A stretch of DNA of 64,000 bases from Curtobacterium sp. MCSS17_007 (GCF_003234175.2 NZ_CP126257.1:1364001-1428000), one strand, 5' to 3'. Shown: positions 27,839 to 36,060, counted from the first letter of the stretch. The notes: generated from the letters alone by a model not told the origin. Numbers and translations: made by a program.

Positions 27839-29050
27839 GTGTCAGAGGACGCCACCACCGCCACCGCCGGACCGACGGGCGCGACGGGCGGCTCCCGGCC
27901 CTTGCGGGTGATGATCGCTGCCGACACCTTCCCGCCGGACGTCAACGGCGCGGCGACCTTCGCCGAGCAACTGGCCGTCGGGCTGGCCGAGCGCGGGCAC
28001 GAGGTCCACGTCGTCGCTCCGGCGTCGAGCTCCCACCACGGCACGTTCGACGAGGAGCACCGCGGCGTCGTCCTCACCGTGCACCGGCTCAAGTCGTACA
28101 AGTGGCCGTGGCACGCCTGGCTCCGCTTCGTGTGGCCGTGGAGCGTCCGCAAGTGGACGGGTCCGATCCTGGACGCCGTCCAGCCGGACGTGGTCCACAT
28201 CCAGTCGCACATCGTGATCGGGCGGGGCATCGTCCAGGAGGCCCACGAGCGCGGCATCCGCATCGTCGGTACCAACCACTTCATGCCCGAGAACCTGCTC
28301 GAGTACGTGCCGTTCGGGCGCCGGACCCTGCCGATCGCGCTGAAGGTCGCCTGGAACGACGCCGCGAAGACCTACCGGCTGGCCGATGCCATCACGACGC
28401 CGACCGTGCTGGCCGCCGACTACCTCCGCGAGGCCATCGCCGGGCAACAGGTCCTCGCGATCTCGTGCGGTCTCGATGCGTCGCGGTACACGGCCCGGAG
28501 CGGGCGCCCCGCCGGCAACGACATCGTCTTCGTCGGTCGTGTCGCCCCCGAGAAGAACCTCGACGTGCTCGTGCGTGCCCTGCCGCTGCTGCCGGCGGAG
28601 CTCCACGCGACGCTCACCGTCATCGGCGGCGGCGAGATGATCCCGAAGCTGCAGACGCTCGTGCAGGAGCTCGGACTCACCGACCGCGTGCGCTTCGCCG
28701 GGTTCGTCTCGGACGAGGCCAAGCGCACGGCGCTCACGAACGGCACCGTGTTCGCGATGCCGTCCACCGCTGAGCTGCAGAGCATCTCGTCGCTCGAGGC
28801 GATGGCGTCCGGACTGCCGGTGGTCGCCGCGGACTCGATGGCGCTGCCGCACCTCATCGACGGCAACGGGTACCTGTTCACCCCGGGCGACGTCCACGAC
28901 CTCGCCGCCAAGCTGACGCAGGTCCTGCAGGCGTCCGACCAGGACTACCAGGCGATGCGGGAGCGCAGCCTGGCCATGATCGAGGCACACGACATCAACC
29001 GCACGCTCGCCACCTTCGAGTCGCTGTATCGTGGGGAGCCGGTGGCCTGA
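27839..29050 (+). CDS. GT4-family glycosyltransferase
   Basis: A 403-residue cytoplasmic or membrane-associated retaining glycosyltransferase of the GT-B fold. The N-terminal domain opens with RVMIAADTFPPDVNGAATFAEQLAVGLAERGHEVHVVAP. The donor-binding domain has VFVGRVAPEKNLDVLVRALPLL (about residue 225) and the E-x7-E motif in STAELQSISSLEAMASGLPVVAA (about residues 317-325). This pattern fits actinobacterial glycolipid or phosphatidylinositol mannosyl/glucosyl transferases (PimB/MgtA type), hence cell-envelope glycolipid synthesis; the exact acceptor is inferred only. GTG 27839 is preceded by GAGAGG. The downstream tRNA promoter is probably embedded in its end. Confidence 0.91.
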   Translation: MSEDATTATAGPTGATGGSRPLRVMIAADTFPPDVNGAATFAEQLAVGLAERGHEVHVVAPASSSHHGTFDEEHRGVVLTVHRLKSYKWPWHAWLRFVWPWSVRKWTGPILDAVQPDVVHIQSHIVIGRGIVQEAHERGIRIVGTNHFMPENLLEYVPFGRRTLPIALKVAWNDAAKTYRLADAITTPTVLAADYLREAIAGQQVLAISCGLDASRYTARSGRPAGNDIVFVGRVAPEKNLDVLVRALPLLPAELHATLTVIGGGEMIPKLQTLVQELGLTDRVRFAGFVSDEAKRTALTNGTVFAMPSTAELQSISSLEAMASGLPVVAADSMALPHLIDGNGYLFTPGDVHDLAAKLTQVLQASDQDYQAMRERSLAMIEAHDINRTLATFESLYRGEPVA

Positions 29051-29063
29051 CGGTCCCCGACGA

Positions 29064-29137
29064 GGGGCGGTAGCCAAGCTGGTCAAGGCACTCGGCTCAT
29101 AACCGAACGATCGCGGGTTCAAGTCCCGCCCGCCCTA
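29064..29137 (+). tRNA. tRNA-Met (CAT)
   Basis: A 74-nt cloverleaf: acceptor GGGGCGG pairs with CCGCCCT, D-arm GCC/GGC, anticodon loop CTCATAA, T-arm GCGGG-TTCAAGT-CCCGC, discriminator A, no encoded CCA. The anticodon stem lacks the three G-C pairs of an initiator, so it is an elongator Met or a tRNA-Ile2 whose C34 is modified to lysidine. Its likely -10 (TATCGT, 29027-29032) is inside the end of the glycosyltransferase gene. Confidence 0.93.
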
Positions 29138-29147
29138 CCGAGCCGAA

Positions 29148-29238
29148 GAACCCAGCGGTTCACGCAGTCCAGACCCGGGCCCGCCCGCAGTCCCCGAACC
29201 CAGCGGGTTCAAGCAGTCCAGAAAGGCTGGCCCGCCCG
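29148..29238 (+). repeat. Tandem duplication downstream of tRNA-Met
   Basis: Copies at 29148-29187 and 29196-29238 share GAACCCAGCGG, TTCA-GCAGTCCAGA and a GCCCGCCCG end. Part of the second copy (GCGGGTTCAAG) repeats the T-arm of the tRNA just upstream. The second copy runs into the start codon of the next gene. Confidence 0.65.
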
Positions 29239-30365
29239 TGCACCTGCCCCGACGACGAGACACCCCCGACGACCACGGCCCCACGCCGAACGTCATGTTC
29301 GAGACGACGCGGGCCGGTACCGGCGTGCGTGTCAACGCCTTCCGGATCGGGTTCATGGGCGCGCTCGGCGTGCTCATCGCGCTGCTCGCCGGGTCGATCG
29401 TCCACCAGCTCAGCACCGTCCTGGTCTACATCGGCGTCGCCCTGTTCCTCGCGCTCGGCATCGACCCGCTCGTGTCCTTCCTCGAGCGGTTCATCCCGCG
29501 GTGGGCCGCCATCACCATCGTCGTCGTCGGCGTCCTGTCGGCCTTCGCGGGCGTGGTCTTCGCGGTCGTCCCGATCCTCATCCAGCAGGCGACGAACCTC
29601 ATCCAGAACTTCCCCGAGATCGTCCAGGACATCTCGCAGCAGCAGTGGGTGCAGGACCTGTCGCGTCAGTTCGCCGGCTCGTTCGACATCAACCACTCGC
29701 TCGAGTCCCTGCAGTCCTTCGTGGAGGACCCGGGCAACCTGCTCAGCCTCGGCGGTGGGATCCTGGCGGTCGGCAGCGGCATCCTGTCCGGGCTCACCGG
29801 CGCCGTCATCGTCATCATCCTGATGCTGTACTTCCTGGCGTCGATGCGGGGCCTGAAGTCGATGGCGTACCGGTTCGTGCCGGCATCGCGACGTGAGAAC
29901 TTCATCGACGTCAGCGAGCAGATCACGCAGGCGGTCGGCCGGTACGTGGTCGGGCAGATCAGCCAGGCGCTCATCAACGGCATCCTCAGCCTGGTGTTCC
30001 TGCTCATCATCGGCGCACCGCTGCCGGTGCTCCTGGCGACGTTCGCGTTCCTCGGCTCGCTCATCCCGCTCGTCGGCACCCTCGCAGCGGCCGTGGTCAT
30101 CTCGCTGCTGTGCCTGTTCGCCTCGCCCGCGACCGCACTGGCGGCGGCGATCTACTACCTCGTCTACATGCAGGTCGAGGCGTACATCATCTCCCCGCGC
30201 ATCATGTCGCGGGCCGTCCAGGTGCCGGGCGCGCTGGTGGTCATCGCCGCCGTCGCCGGCGGCACCATCGGCGGCGTGCTCGGTGCGCTCGTCGCCGTGC
30301 CCGCGGCAGCGTCAGTGATCATCATCGTGCAGAAGGTCATCTACCCCCGTCAGGAGCAGGCATGA
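29238..30365 (+). CDS. AI-2E family transporter
   Basis: A 375-residue polytopic protein of the AI-2E/PerM family, which includes quorum-signal exporters and Na+/H+ antiporters. Hydrophobic segments: RIGFMGALGVLIALLAGSIV, then the tight pair LVYIGVALFLALGIDPLVSFLERF / WAAITIVVVGVLSAFAGVVF, a long amphipathic loop (about residues 115-175) and a C-terminal bundle including the family signature GALVVIAAVAGGTIGGVLGALVAVPAAASV. It starts at GTG 29238 after AAAGG; a downstream ATG (29295) is possible. The stop overlaps the DUF1684 gene (ATGA). Confidence 0.91.
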   Translation: MHLPRRRDTPDDHGPTPNVMFETTRAGTGVRVNAFRIGFMGALGVLIALLAGSIVHQLSTVLVYIGVALFLALGIDPLVSFLERFIPRWAAITIVVVGVLSAFAGVVFAVVPILIQQATNLIQNFPEIVQDISQQQWVQDLSRQFAGSFDINHSLESLQSFVEDPGNLLSLGGGILAVGSGILSGLTGAVIVIILMLYFLASMRGLKSMAYRFVPASRRENFIDVSEQITQAVGRYVVGQISQALINGILSLVFLLIIGAPLPVLLATFAFLGSLIPLVGTLAAAVVISLLCLFASPATALAAAIYYLVYMQVEAYIISPRIMSRAVQVPGALVVIAAVAGGTIGGVLGALVAVPAAASVIIIVQKVIYPRQEQA

Positions 30366-31180
30366 CCACCGCCGAGCCGGACCTCGCGGAGCACGTCGCC
30401 GCCCGGGACGCCTGGGCCCGCAGCGCTCGCGGGCCGCTCGCACTGGTCACCGCGCAGGTCGTCGACCGTCCGCAGCCGGTCTGGCCGGTGCCCGGACGGT
30501 GGGCACCCGCGACGGGCGGTCTCTCGGTCACGGCCGCCGCCGCCGAGGGGGTCGTGGTGGACGGCGTCCCGGTGGACGGAACGGTCCTGGTCGCCGGGGA
30601 CACCGCCGTCGTCCCGTCGGTCGCCGGCTTCCCGGACGGGCGAGCGGGCACCGTCCAGGGCACCACGCTGCGGGTGTGGGACCCCGCCTCGGACGCGATC
30701 GCCCGGTTCGCTCGCATCGACCGCTTCGCGCCGCGGCAGGAGGGGTGGGTCACCGCCGGCCGGTACGAACCGTGGGCCGGTCCGGAGGCCCCGGGTCACC
30801 TCACCGACGCCGCCGGCGATCCGCTGCCGGTCGCGGGCACGATCGAGACGACCGTCGACGGGACGACCGTGCGGATGACCGCGGTCCGGTCCGCGCCGTT
30901 CCACGGCAGATCCCGCCTGCAGCTCATCGTCCAGGACGCCACGAGTGCCCTCGCCGAGGACGCTCCTGGCAGCTCGTACTCGATGGGGCGCTTCCTGTAC
31001 CTCGACGAGCCGGACGGGCCAGCGGACGTCGTCCTCGACTGGGAGCGGCTCGTGCTGCCGCCGTGCGCGTTCTCCTACCAGTTCGCCTGCCCCGTACCGC
31101 CGGAGGAGAACCGACTCCCGGTCGCGATCACCGCGGGTGAGCGGCACCCGGTCGACGCGGACGGCGCCGTCCTCCACTGA
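30362..31180 (+). CDS. DUF1684 domain-containing protein
   Basis: A 272-residue cytoplasmic protein of the DUF1684 family, whose function is not established. The C-terminal signature is clear: YSMGRFLYLDEPDGPADVVLDWERLVLPPCAFSYQFACPVPPEENRLPVAITAGE (about residues 200-255), which corresponds to the family's conserved N-P-P-C-A-F and C-P-x-P-P-x-E-N-R-L motifs. Here the usual Asn-x-x-x-x-P-P is LVLPPCAF. The N-terminal half is a beta-rich domain. It is translationally coupled to the AI-2E permease upstream. Confidence 0.9.
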   Translation: MTTAEPDLAEHVAARDAWARSARGPLALVTAQVVDRPQPVWPVPGRWAPATGGLSVTAAAAEGVVVDGVPVDGTVLVAGDTAVVPSVAGFPDGRAGTVQGTTLRVWDPASDAIARFARIDRFAPRQEGWVTAGRYEPWAGPEAPGHLTDAAGDPLPVAGTIETTVDGTTVRMTAVRSAPFHGRSRLQLIVQDATSALAEDAPGSSYSMGRFLYLDEPDGPADVVLDWERLVLPPCAFSYQFACPVPPEENRLPVAITAGERHPVDADGAVLH

Positions 31181-31225
31181 TCGGGATCCGGTCCTGCCCG
31201 GGTGTGGCGTTCGCAGCCGGGCGCA

Positions 31226-31231
31226 TGCATA
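31226..31231 (+). promoter_or_regulatory. -10 box for the DUF3145 gene
   Basis: CATAAT lies in a locally AT-rich patch (GCATGCATAATGGGCG), about 105 bp before the DUF3145 start. It is one of the closest matches to TATAAT in the window and implies a long 5' leader of about 100 nt. Confidence 0.5.
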
Positions 31232-31337
31232 ATGGGCGTGTCCGCGAGGACATCACAATCGGATATCGATGGTTCCGGCACCGGGACTCCGCACCACAGG
31301 TCGATGGGGAAGTCGCACCTGACGAAGCGGAGGAATC

Positions 31338-31838
31338 GTGAACGGAACGACGACAGGAGTGCTCTACGTGCACTCCTCACCACGCGCGCTCTGCCCGCAC
31401 GTCGAATGGGCGGCCGGACGCGCCATGAGCCGCGCCGTGAACTTCTCGTGGCTCGACCAGCCCGCGCTGGACGGATCCCGTCGCACGGAGTTCACCTGGA
31501 CGGGGCAGGTCGGCACCGGCGCGGCCATCGCCTCTGCCCTGCGCGGGTGGGAGCACCTGCGGTACGAGGTCACCGAGGAGCCGACGGCGGTGTCGGACGG
31601 CGGCCGGTGGATGCACACGCCCGACCTCGGCGTCTTCTTCGCGCAGACGGACGTGTCGGGGAACATGGTCGTGCCCGAGGACCGGGTGCGCTACGCGATG
31701 GAGGTCGCCGGCAGCAACGCCCTCGAACTGCACCGCGAACTGCGACTCGCACTCGGACAGGCCTGGGACGACGAGCTCGAGCCCTTCCGGCACGCGGCCG
31801 AGGGCAACCCGGTTGTCTGGCTCCACCGCGTCGGCTGA
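31338..31838 (+). CDS. DUF3145 domain-containing protein
   Basis: A 166-residue actinobacterial protein of unknown function. The whole length matches the family: GVLYVHSSPRALCPHVEWAAGRAM, then NFSWLDQPALDGSRRTEFTWTGQVGTGAAIASALRGWEHLRYEVTEEP, TPDLGVFFAQTDVSGNMVVPEDRVR and PWDD-like QAWDDELEPFRHAAEGNPVVWLHRVG at the end. Genes of this family commonly lie near the fab/acc fatty-acid genes in actinobacteria, as here, which hints at a link to lipid metabolism (inference). GTG 31338 follows a strong SD (GGAGG about 6 nt before). Confidence 0.93.
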   Translation: MNGTTTGVLYVHSSPRALCPHVEWAAGRAMSRAVNFSWLDQPALDGSRRTEFTWTGQVGTGAAIASALRGWEHLRYEVTEEPTAVSDGGRWMHTPDLGVFFAQTDVSGNMVVPEDRVRYAMEVAGSNALELHRELRLALGQAWDDELEPFRHAAEGNPVVWLHRVG

Positions 31839-31952
31839 CCCGCTCGATCCCTCCGCACACCTCGGACGCCGCCCGCTCCCTCCGGAGCCGGCGGCGTCCG
31901 TCGTCCCGCTGGTGCACGGGGCGTGACGAGCGGCGCCTGCCGCTGCCCCTGA

Positions 31953-32068
31953 GGGCGCACGACGTGCCGCCGGCGGACGTTCTGGTCGCAGAACACGCCG
32001 TCGGAGCCGAAGGTGAGCGGCATGTCGTGCGACCGGAGGCGGAGGCGGAGGCGGAGGCGAGGCGGAGG
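31953..32068. repeat. Third mosaic repeat copy and hexanucleotide run
   Basis: The spacer 31839-32112 contains GGGCGCACGACGTGCCG (31953-31969) and GAGCGGCATGTCGTGCGACC (32015-32034), modules shared with 17021-17389, then five or six GGAGGC units (32035-32068). No gene is seen. Confidence 0.6.
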
Positions 32069-32112
32069 TGGGGCGGGAGCCGCGGGGAACGTGGACCGGC
32101 CGGGGGGACGAC

Positions 32113-32146
32113 GGAGGCCCGCCCTGCGGACGCAGGACGGGCCTCC
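32113..32146 (-). terminator. Terminator of the fab operon
   Basis: A 16-bp stem (32113-32128 with 32131-32146, one mismatch) and a 2-nt loop follow the fabF stop on the minus strand. It marks the end of the fatty-acid operon. Confidence 0.7.
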
Positions 32147-32174
32147 ATGCCGATGCGGGGCCGGCGACGACGGG

Positions 32175-33419
32175 TCAGGCCGTACGGAACGCCACCACGG
32201 CGTTGTGCCCGCCGAACCCGAACGAATTGCTGACCGCGAGCAGGTCGCCCGCGGGCAGCTCGCGCGGCGCGGTCGCGACGTCCATCACGATCTCCGGGTC
32301 CTGCTCGGTCAGGTTGATCGTCGGCGGGGCGACCCGCTGGTGCAGCGCCATGACCGTGAAGGCGGCCTCGATCGCACCGGCTCCACCGAGCAGGTGACCG
32401 GTCGACGCCTTGGTCGCCGAGACGACGACGTCGTCGAGGTGGTCGCCGAAGACGCGACGCATGGCGTGGTACTCGGCGACGTCGCCGACCGGGGTGGAGG
32501 TCGCGTGGGCGTTGACGTGGACGACGTCCTCGCGGGCGGCGTCGGCGTGCTCGAGCGCCGTGATGACCGCGCGGGCTGCGGCGCTGCCCTCGGGGTCCGG
32601 TGCGGTGATGTGGAACGCGTCCGAGGTGATGCCGGCACCGGCGACCTCGGCGTAGATCGTCGCGCCGCGGGCCTCGGCGTGCTCCTTGGACTCGAGGATG
32701 AGCGCCGCGGCGCCGTCACCGAGCACGAAGCCGTCACGGGTGACGTCGTACGGACGGGACGCCGTCTCGGGGGAGTCGTTGCGTCGCGAGAGCGCCTGCA
32801 TCGCGGCGAACGCGGCGAGGGGCAGCGGGTGCAGCGCGGCCTCGGCGCCACCGGTGATGACGATGTCGGCGTCGCCGTCGGCCACGTGACGGTAGGCCTC
32901 GGCCAGCGATTCGGTGGACGATGCGCAGGCGGAGAGGTAGGTGCGGGCGCCACCGCGGGCGCCGAACTCCATCTCGATCGCGGCGGCGGGGCCGTTGGCC
33001 ATGAGCATCGGCACCGTCATCGGCATGACTCGACGCGGGCCCTTCTCGCGCAGGGTGTCCCAGGCGTCGAGGAGCGTGTTCACGCCGCCGATGCCGGTCG
33101 CCCAGTCGACGATGAGTCGCTCGGGGACGACGGTCTCGGGGTCGATGCCGGCGTCGGCCCAGGCCTCACGCGCGGCGACGAGCGACAGCTGCGACGACGG
33201 GTCGAGGCGCTTGGTCTCCGGGCGGGTGAGCTGGTCGGTGAGGAAGCGGCGTGCCTGGCCGGCGAACTCGACGGGGATCTCGAGCGACGAGTAGCGCTCG
33301 TCCTCGATCCGGGTGATGCCCGACTTGCCGGCGAGCAGTGCTTCCCACGTCTCCGGGGCGGTCGCGGCGAGGGGTGTGATCGCACCGATCCCGGTGACGA
33401 CGACGGTCTTCTTGGTCAT
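32175..33419 (-). CDS. fabF: Beta-ketoacyl-ACP synthase II
   Basis: Elongating condensing enzyme of type II fatty acid synthesis. The 414-residue product has VVVTGIGAITPLA at the N-terminus, the nucleophile Cys in YLSACASSTESLAEAYRHV (about residue 167), and catalytic His in NAHATSTPVGD (about 304) and in the ATKASTGHLLGGAGAIEAAF motif (His about 341), with the GFGGHNAVVAF end. It is last in the minus-strand order fabD-fabH-acpP-fabF. A hairpin separates it from acpP, which may reduce its level relative to ACP. ATG 33419 is 7 nt after a usable SD (AAAGAACAC is weak), so translation rate is likely modest. Confidence 0.97.
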   Translation of the reverse strand: MTKKTVVVTGIGAITPLAATAPETWEALLAGKSGITRIEDERYSSLEIPVEFAGQARRFLTDQLTRPETKRLDPSSQLSLVAAREAWADAGIDPETVVPERLIVDWATGIGGVNTLLDAWDTLREKGPRRVMPMTVPMLMANGPAAAIEMEFGARGGARTYLSACASSTESLAEAYRHVADGDADIVITGGAEAALHPLPLAAFAAMQALSRRNDSPETASRPYDVTRDGFVLGDGAAALILESKEHAEARGATIYAEVAGAGITSDAFHITAPDPEGSAAARAVITALEHADAAREDVVHVNAHATSTPVGDVAEYHAMRRVFGDHLDDVVVSATKASTGHLLGGAGAIEAAFTVMALHQRVAPPTINLTEQDPEIVMDVATAPRELPAGDLLAVSNSFGFGGHNAVVAFRTA

Positions 33420-33480
33420 GGAACGACGTGTTCTTTCGTGTGGACGAGTCGGCGGGACGAGCCGCCGTGGTGAACGAGTC

Positions 33481-33520
33481 GAGCGCCGCGGACCGCGGTG
33501 TGTCCGCGGCCGCGGCGCTC
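33481..33520 (-). promoter_or_regulatory. Hairpin between acpP and fabF
   Basis: GAGCGCCGCGG (33481-33491) pairs with CCGCGGCGCTC (33510-33520), with CCGCGG/CCGCGG pairing inside. Located within the operon, it could act as a leaky terminator so that ACP is made in excess over FabF. Confidence 0.55.
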
Positions 33521-33532
33521 AGGAAGCTCGCG

Positions 33533-33781
33533 TCAGGCCTGGGCCTTGACGATGTAGTCGACGGCGTCGCCCACGGTCTTGAGGTTCTTGACCTCTTCGT
33601 CCGGGATCTTCACGTCGAACTTCTCCTCGGCGTTCACGACGATGGTCATCATCGAGATCGAGTCGATGTCGAGGTCGTCGGTGAACGACTTGTCGGCGGC
33701 GACGGTGTCGGTCGCGATGCCGGTCTCGTCGTTGATCAGCTCGGCCAGGCCGGCGAGGACTTCTTCGTTGGACAGGGCCAT
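33533..33781 (-). CDS. acpP: Acyl carrier protein
   Basis: Carries growing acyl chains on a phosphopantetheine arm. The 82-residue product MALSNEEVLAGLAELI... is acidic and four-helical; the attachment serine is in DDLDIDSISMMTIV (about residue 42; the usual DSL reads DSI here). Helix 4 is DEEVKNLKTVGDAVDYIVKAQA. The ATG at 33781 has an SD (AAGGAGAACACCC). The longer open frame reaching 34738 is the antisense-frame shadow of fabH and is not coding. Confidence 0.96.
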   Translation of the reverse strand: MALSNEEVLAGLAELINDETGIATDTVAADKSFTDDLDIDSISMMTIVVNAEEKFDVKIPDEEVKNLKTVGDAVDYIVKAQA

Positions 33782-33864
33782 GGGTGTTCTCCTTGAGGGG
33801 GGTGTCGTTTGACCGTGGGACAGCCTAGGGCACGGGCACTGCCCGCGCGCGGAGGCGCGTGGGG

Positions 33865-34920
33865 CTAGGGGAGGACGACCACCTGCGCGCCGAACACGAG
33901 TCCGGCGCCGAACCCGATCTGCAGGGCGAGGCCGCCCGACAGCTCCGGGTGCTCCTCGAGCAGGCGGTGCGTGGCGAGCGGGATGCTCGCGGCGGAGGTG
34001 TTGCCCGTCGTGGTGATGTCGCGGGCGATCGTCACGGTGTCGGGCAGGCCGAGCTGCTTGGCGAACTCGTCGATGATGCGGATGTTCGCCTGGTGCGGCA
34101 CGAAGGCGGCGAGGTCCTCGGGGTGGACCCCGGCGGTCTCGAGCGCTTCGCGGGCGACCTTGACCATCTCCCACACGGCCCAACGGAAGACCGTCTGGCC
34201 GGCCTGGCGCATGGTCGGGCGCGGAGCGCCGGCGGCCCACTCGTTGTAGGTCGCGGTCATGCCGATCGCGTCCCACTTCGAGCCGTCCGAGCCCCAGATC
34301 GTCGGGGCGATGCCGGGGAAGTCGCTCGGGCCGACCACCGCGGCACCCGCGCCGTCGCCGAGCAGGAACGAGATCGACCGGTCGGTCGGGTCCACGACGT
34401 CGCTGAGCTTCTCGGCGCCGACCACCAGGACGTGGTCGGCGAGGCCGGACTTGATGAACGAGTCCGCCTGGGCGATGCCGTACGCGTAGCCGGCACAGGC
34501 CGCGCTGACGTCGTACGCCGCCGCGGGCGTCGCACCGATGCGCTCGGCGAGCAGCGACGCCATCGAGGGGGTCGCGACGGTGTGGGTGACCGTGCTCACG
34601 AGCACCACACCGATCTGGTCGGGGGTGATGCCGGCCTTCTCGATCGCCTCGCGCGCGGCCGTCTCGGCCAGGTCGACCGCCTCGACGTCGGCGCCGGCGC
34701 GCTTGCGCGTGACGATGCCGGTGCGCTGGCGGATCCACTCGTCGGACGAGTCGATCGGGCCGACGAGGTCGTCGTTCGGCACGACGTTCTCACCGCGGGC
34801 GGCGCCGAACGCCAGGATGCGGGTGAACTCGTGTCCGCGACGCTGCTGCAGCAGCGGCCGGGAGGCGCGGGTCGCCTCCGTCCCGTCGGCGGCGGTGATC
34901 GGTGTGGAGCTGTCGGTCAT
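33865..34920 (-). CDS. fabH: Beta-ketoacyl-ACP synthase III
   Basis: Starts fatty-acid synthesis by condensing a branched or straight acyl-CoA with malonyl-ACP. The product has 351 residues, with an unusual N-terminal tail of about 25 residues before TRILAFGAARGENVVPNDDL. Motifs: SSDEWIRQRTGI, the nucleophile Cys in DVSAACAGYAYGI (about residue 143), the HQAN box VPHQANIRIIDEFAKQLGL (His about 278) and NTSAASIPLA (catalytic Asn about 308). Its start overlaps the fabD stop (ATGA), showing coupling in the fabD-fabH order. Branched-chain primers are expected in this group (inference). Confidence 0.97.
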   Translation of the reverse strand: MTDSSTPITAADGTEATRASRPLLQQRRGHEFTRILAFGAARGENVVPNDDLVGPIDSSDEWIRQRTGIVTRKRAGADVEAVDLAETAAREAIEKAGITPDQIGVVLVSTVTHTVATPSMASLLAERIGATPAAAYDVSAACAGYAYGIAQADSFIKSGLADHVLVVGAEKLSDVVDPTDRSISFLLGDGAGAAVVGPSDFPGIAPTIWGSDGSKWDAIGMTATYNEWAAGAPRPTMRQAGQTVFRWAVWEMVKVAREALETAGVHPEDLAAFVPHQANIRIIDEFAKQLGLPDTVTIARDITTTGNTSAASIPLATHRLLEEHPELSGGLALQIGFGAGLVFGAQVVVLP

Positions 34921-35858
34921 GCGGTTGCGTCTGCTTCCTGGCCCGCGCGCTGCAGCAGGTCGATCGCTGCGGGCAGGTCCTCGGGGGTCTTGATGGCGAC
35001 GGTGGGCGTCCCGCGGAGCCCGCGCTTGGCGAGGCCGACGAGGGCGCCGGCCGGCGCGAGCTCGATGATGCCGGTGACGCCCGCGGCGCCGAACGACTCC
35101 ATGACGGCGTCCCAGTGCACCGGGTTCGCAATCTGCTGCACCATGAGGTCGACGAAGCGACGGCCGTCGTCGACCCGGGAGCCGTCGGCGTTGGTCCAGA
35201 TCGGCAGCGTCGGGTCGTGCACGACGGCACCGGCGGCGACCGGGGCGACGCGCTCGACGGCCGGCGCCATGAAGCGCGTGTGGAAGGCGCCGGCGACGGC
35301 GAGCGGGACGACGCGGGCCTTGGCGGGCGGCTCCGCGGCGAGGGCGGCGATGCCGTCCGCGGGACCGGCGACGACGGTCTGACCGCCGCCGTTGTGGTTG
35401 GCCGGCACGAGGCCGTGCTGCGCGAGGCCGGCAGCGACCTCGTCGGCGTCACCGCCGAGGACGGCCGCCATCGAGGTCGGTTCGAGGGCCGCGGCGTCGG
35501 CCATGGCCCGGCCGCGCTCGGCGACGAGGGTCACGGCGTCGGACGGCTCGAGGATCCCCGCGACCGCGGCCGCGGTGAACTCGCCGACCGAGTGTCCGGC
35601 CACGCCGCCGACGAGGGCGCGTCGGCCGTCGGCGAGCAGGGCGTCCGCGGTCACGAGGCCCGCGGCGACGATGAGCGGCTGCGCGAGGGCGGTGTCGCGG
35701 ATGGTATCCGCATCGGACTCCGTGCCGTGCCGGACCAGGTCGACGCCGATGGCCTCGGACCACGCTCCGACGCGGTCACGGACTGCGGCGTCCTCGAGCC
35801 AGGGGGCGAGGAAGCCGGGGGTCTGGGAGCCCTGTCCGGGCGCGACGACGACGATCAC
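34917..35858 (-). CDS. fabD: Malonyl-CoA:ACP transacylase
   Basis: Loads malonyl groups on ACP. The 313-residue product starts MIVVVAPGQGSQTPGFLAPWL with the oxyanion-hole Gln, and has the catalytic Ser in VAGHSVGEFTAAAVAG (about residue 92), the substrate Arg in AERGRAMADAA (about 117) and the catalytic His in VAGAFHTRFMAPAVE (about 198). It heads the fab operon; GTG 35858 follows a good SD (GGGAGG). A perfect palindrome, GTGTGG-ACATC-CCACAC (35891-35907), lies in the upstream region and could bind the FasR-like activator. Confidence 0.97.
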   Translation of the reverse strand: MIVVVAPGQGSQTPGFLAPWLEDAAVRDRVGAWSEAIGVDLVRHGTESDADTIRDTALAQPLIVAAGLVTADALLADGRRALVGGVAGHSVGEFTAAAVAGILEPSDAVTLVAERGRAMADAAALEPTSMAAVLGGDADEVAAGLAQHGLVPANHNGGGQTVVAGPADGIAALAAEPPAKARVVPLAVAGAFHTRFMAPAVERVAPVAAGAVVHDPTLPIWTNADGSRVDDGRRFVDLMVQQIANPVHWDAVMESFGAAGVTGIIELAPAGALVGLAKRGLRGTPTVAIKTPEDLPAAIDLLQRAGQEADATA

Positions 35859-35890
35859 CGGTCAATCCTCCCGGCCGTGCCGCGCCGGAC

Positions 35891-35907
35891 CCGTGTGGAC
35901 ATCCCAC
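35891..35907. promoter_or_regulatory. Palindrome upstream of fabD, candidate FasR site
   Basis: GTGTGG-ACATC-CCACAC, perfect 6-bp arms, lies 33 bp before the fabD start. FasR of Streptomyces activates fabDHPF by binding upstream of fabD; this is the most obvious dyad in the equivalent place here, but its use as that site is inferred. Confidence 0.45.
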
Positions 35908-35999
35908 ACAGATACGGCGAGGACGTTGTGCGGTTCCACCGGTCGTGGAGTGCGGCACGGGCGTCGGCGACGGCACGGCAGGGCGGGGCACCGCGGGTG

Positions 36000-36060
36000 G
36001 AACCACGGAAGCGACATCGAACCAGGGCGCGGGGCTGGTTCGATGTCGCTTCCGTGGTTC
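36000..36060. terminator. Perfect 26-bp inverted repeat between regulator and fabD
   Basis: Arms 36000-36025 and 36035-36060 are fully complementary with a 9-nt loop. The arms (GAACCACGGAAGCGACATCG...) are less GC-rich than their surroundings. It separates the regulator gene from fabD and is best read as a terminator. Confidence 0.75.

Noticed and set aside
29064..29137. Initiator tRNA-fMet.
   Set aside because: The anticodon stem lacks the three consecutive G-C pairs and the acceptor ends are paired.
33533..34738. ACP as part of a 401-codon frame.
   Set aside because: The part before ATG 33781 is an Arg/Gly-rich alternative frame of fabH; the ACP start has its own SD.
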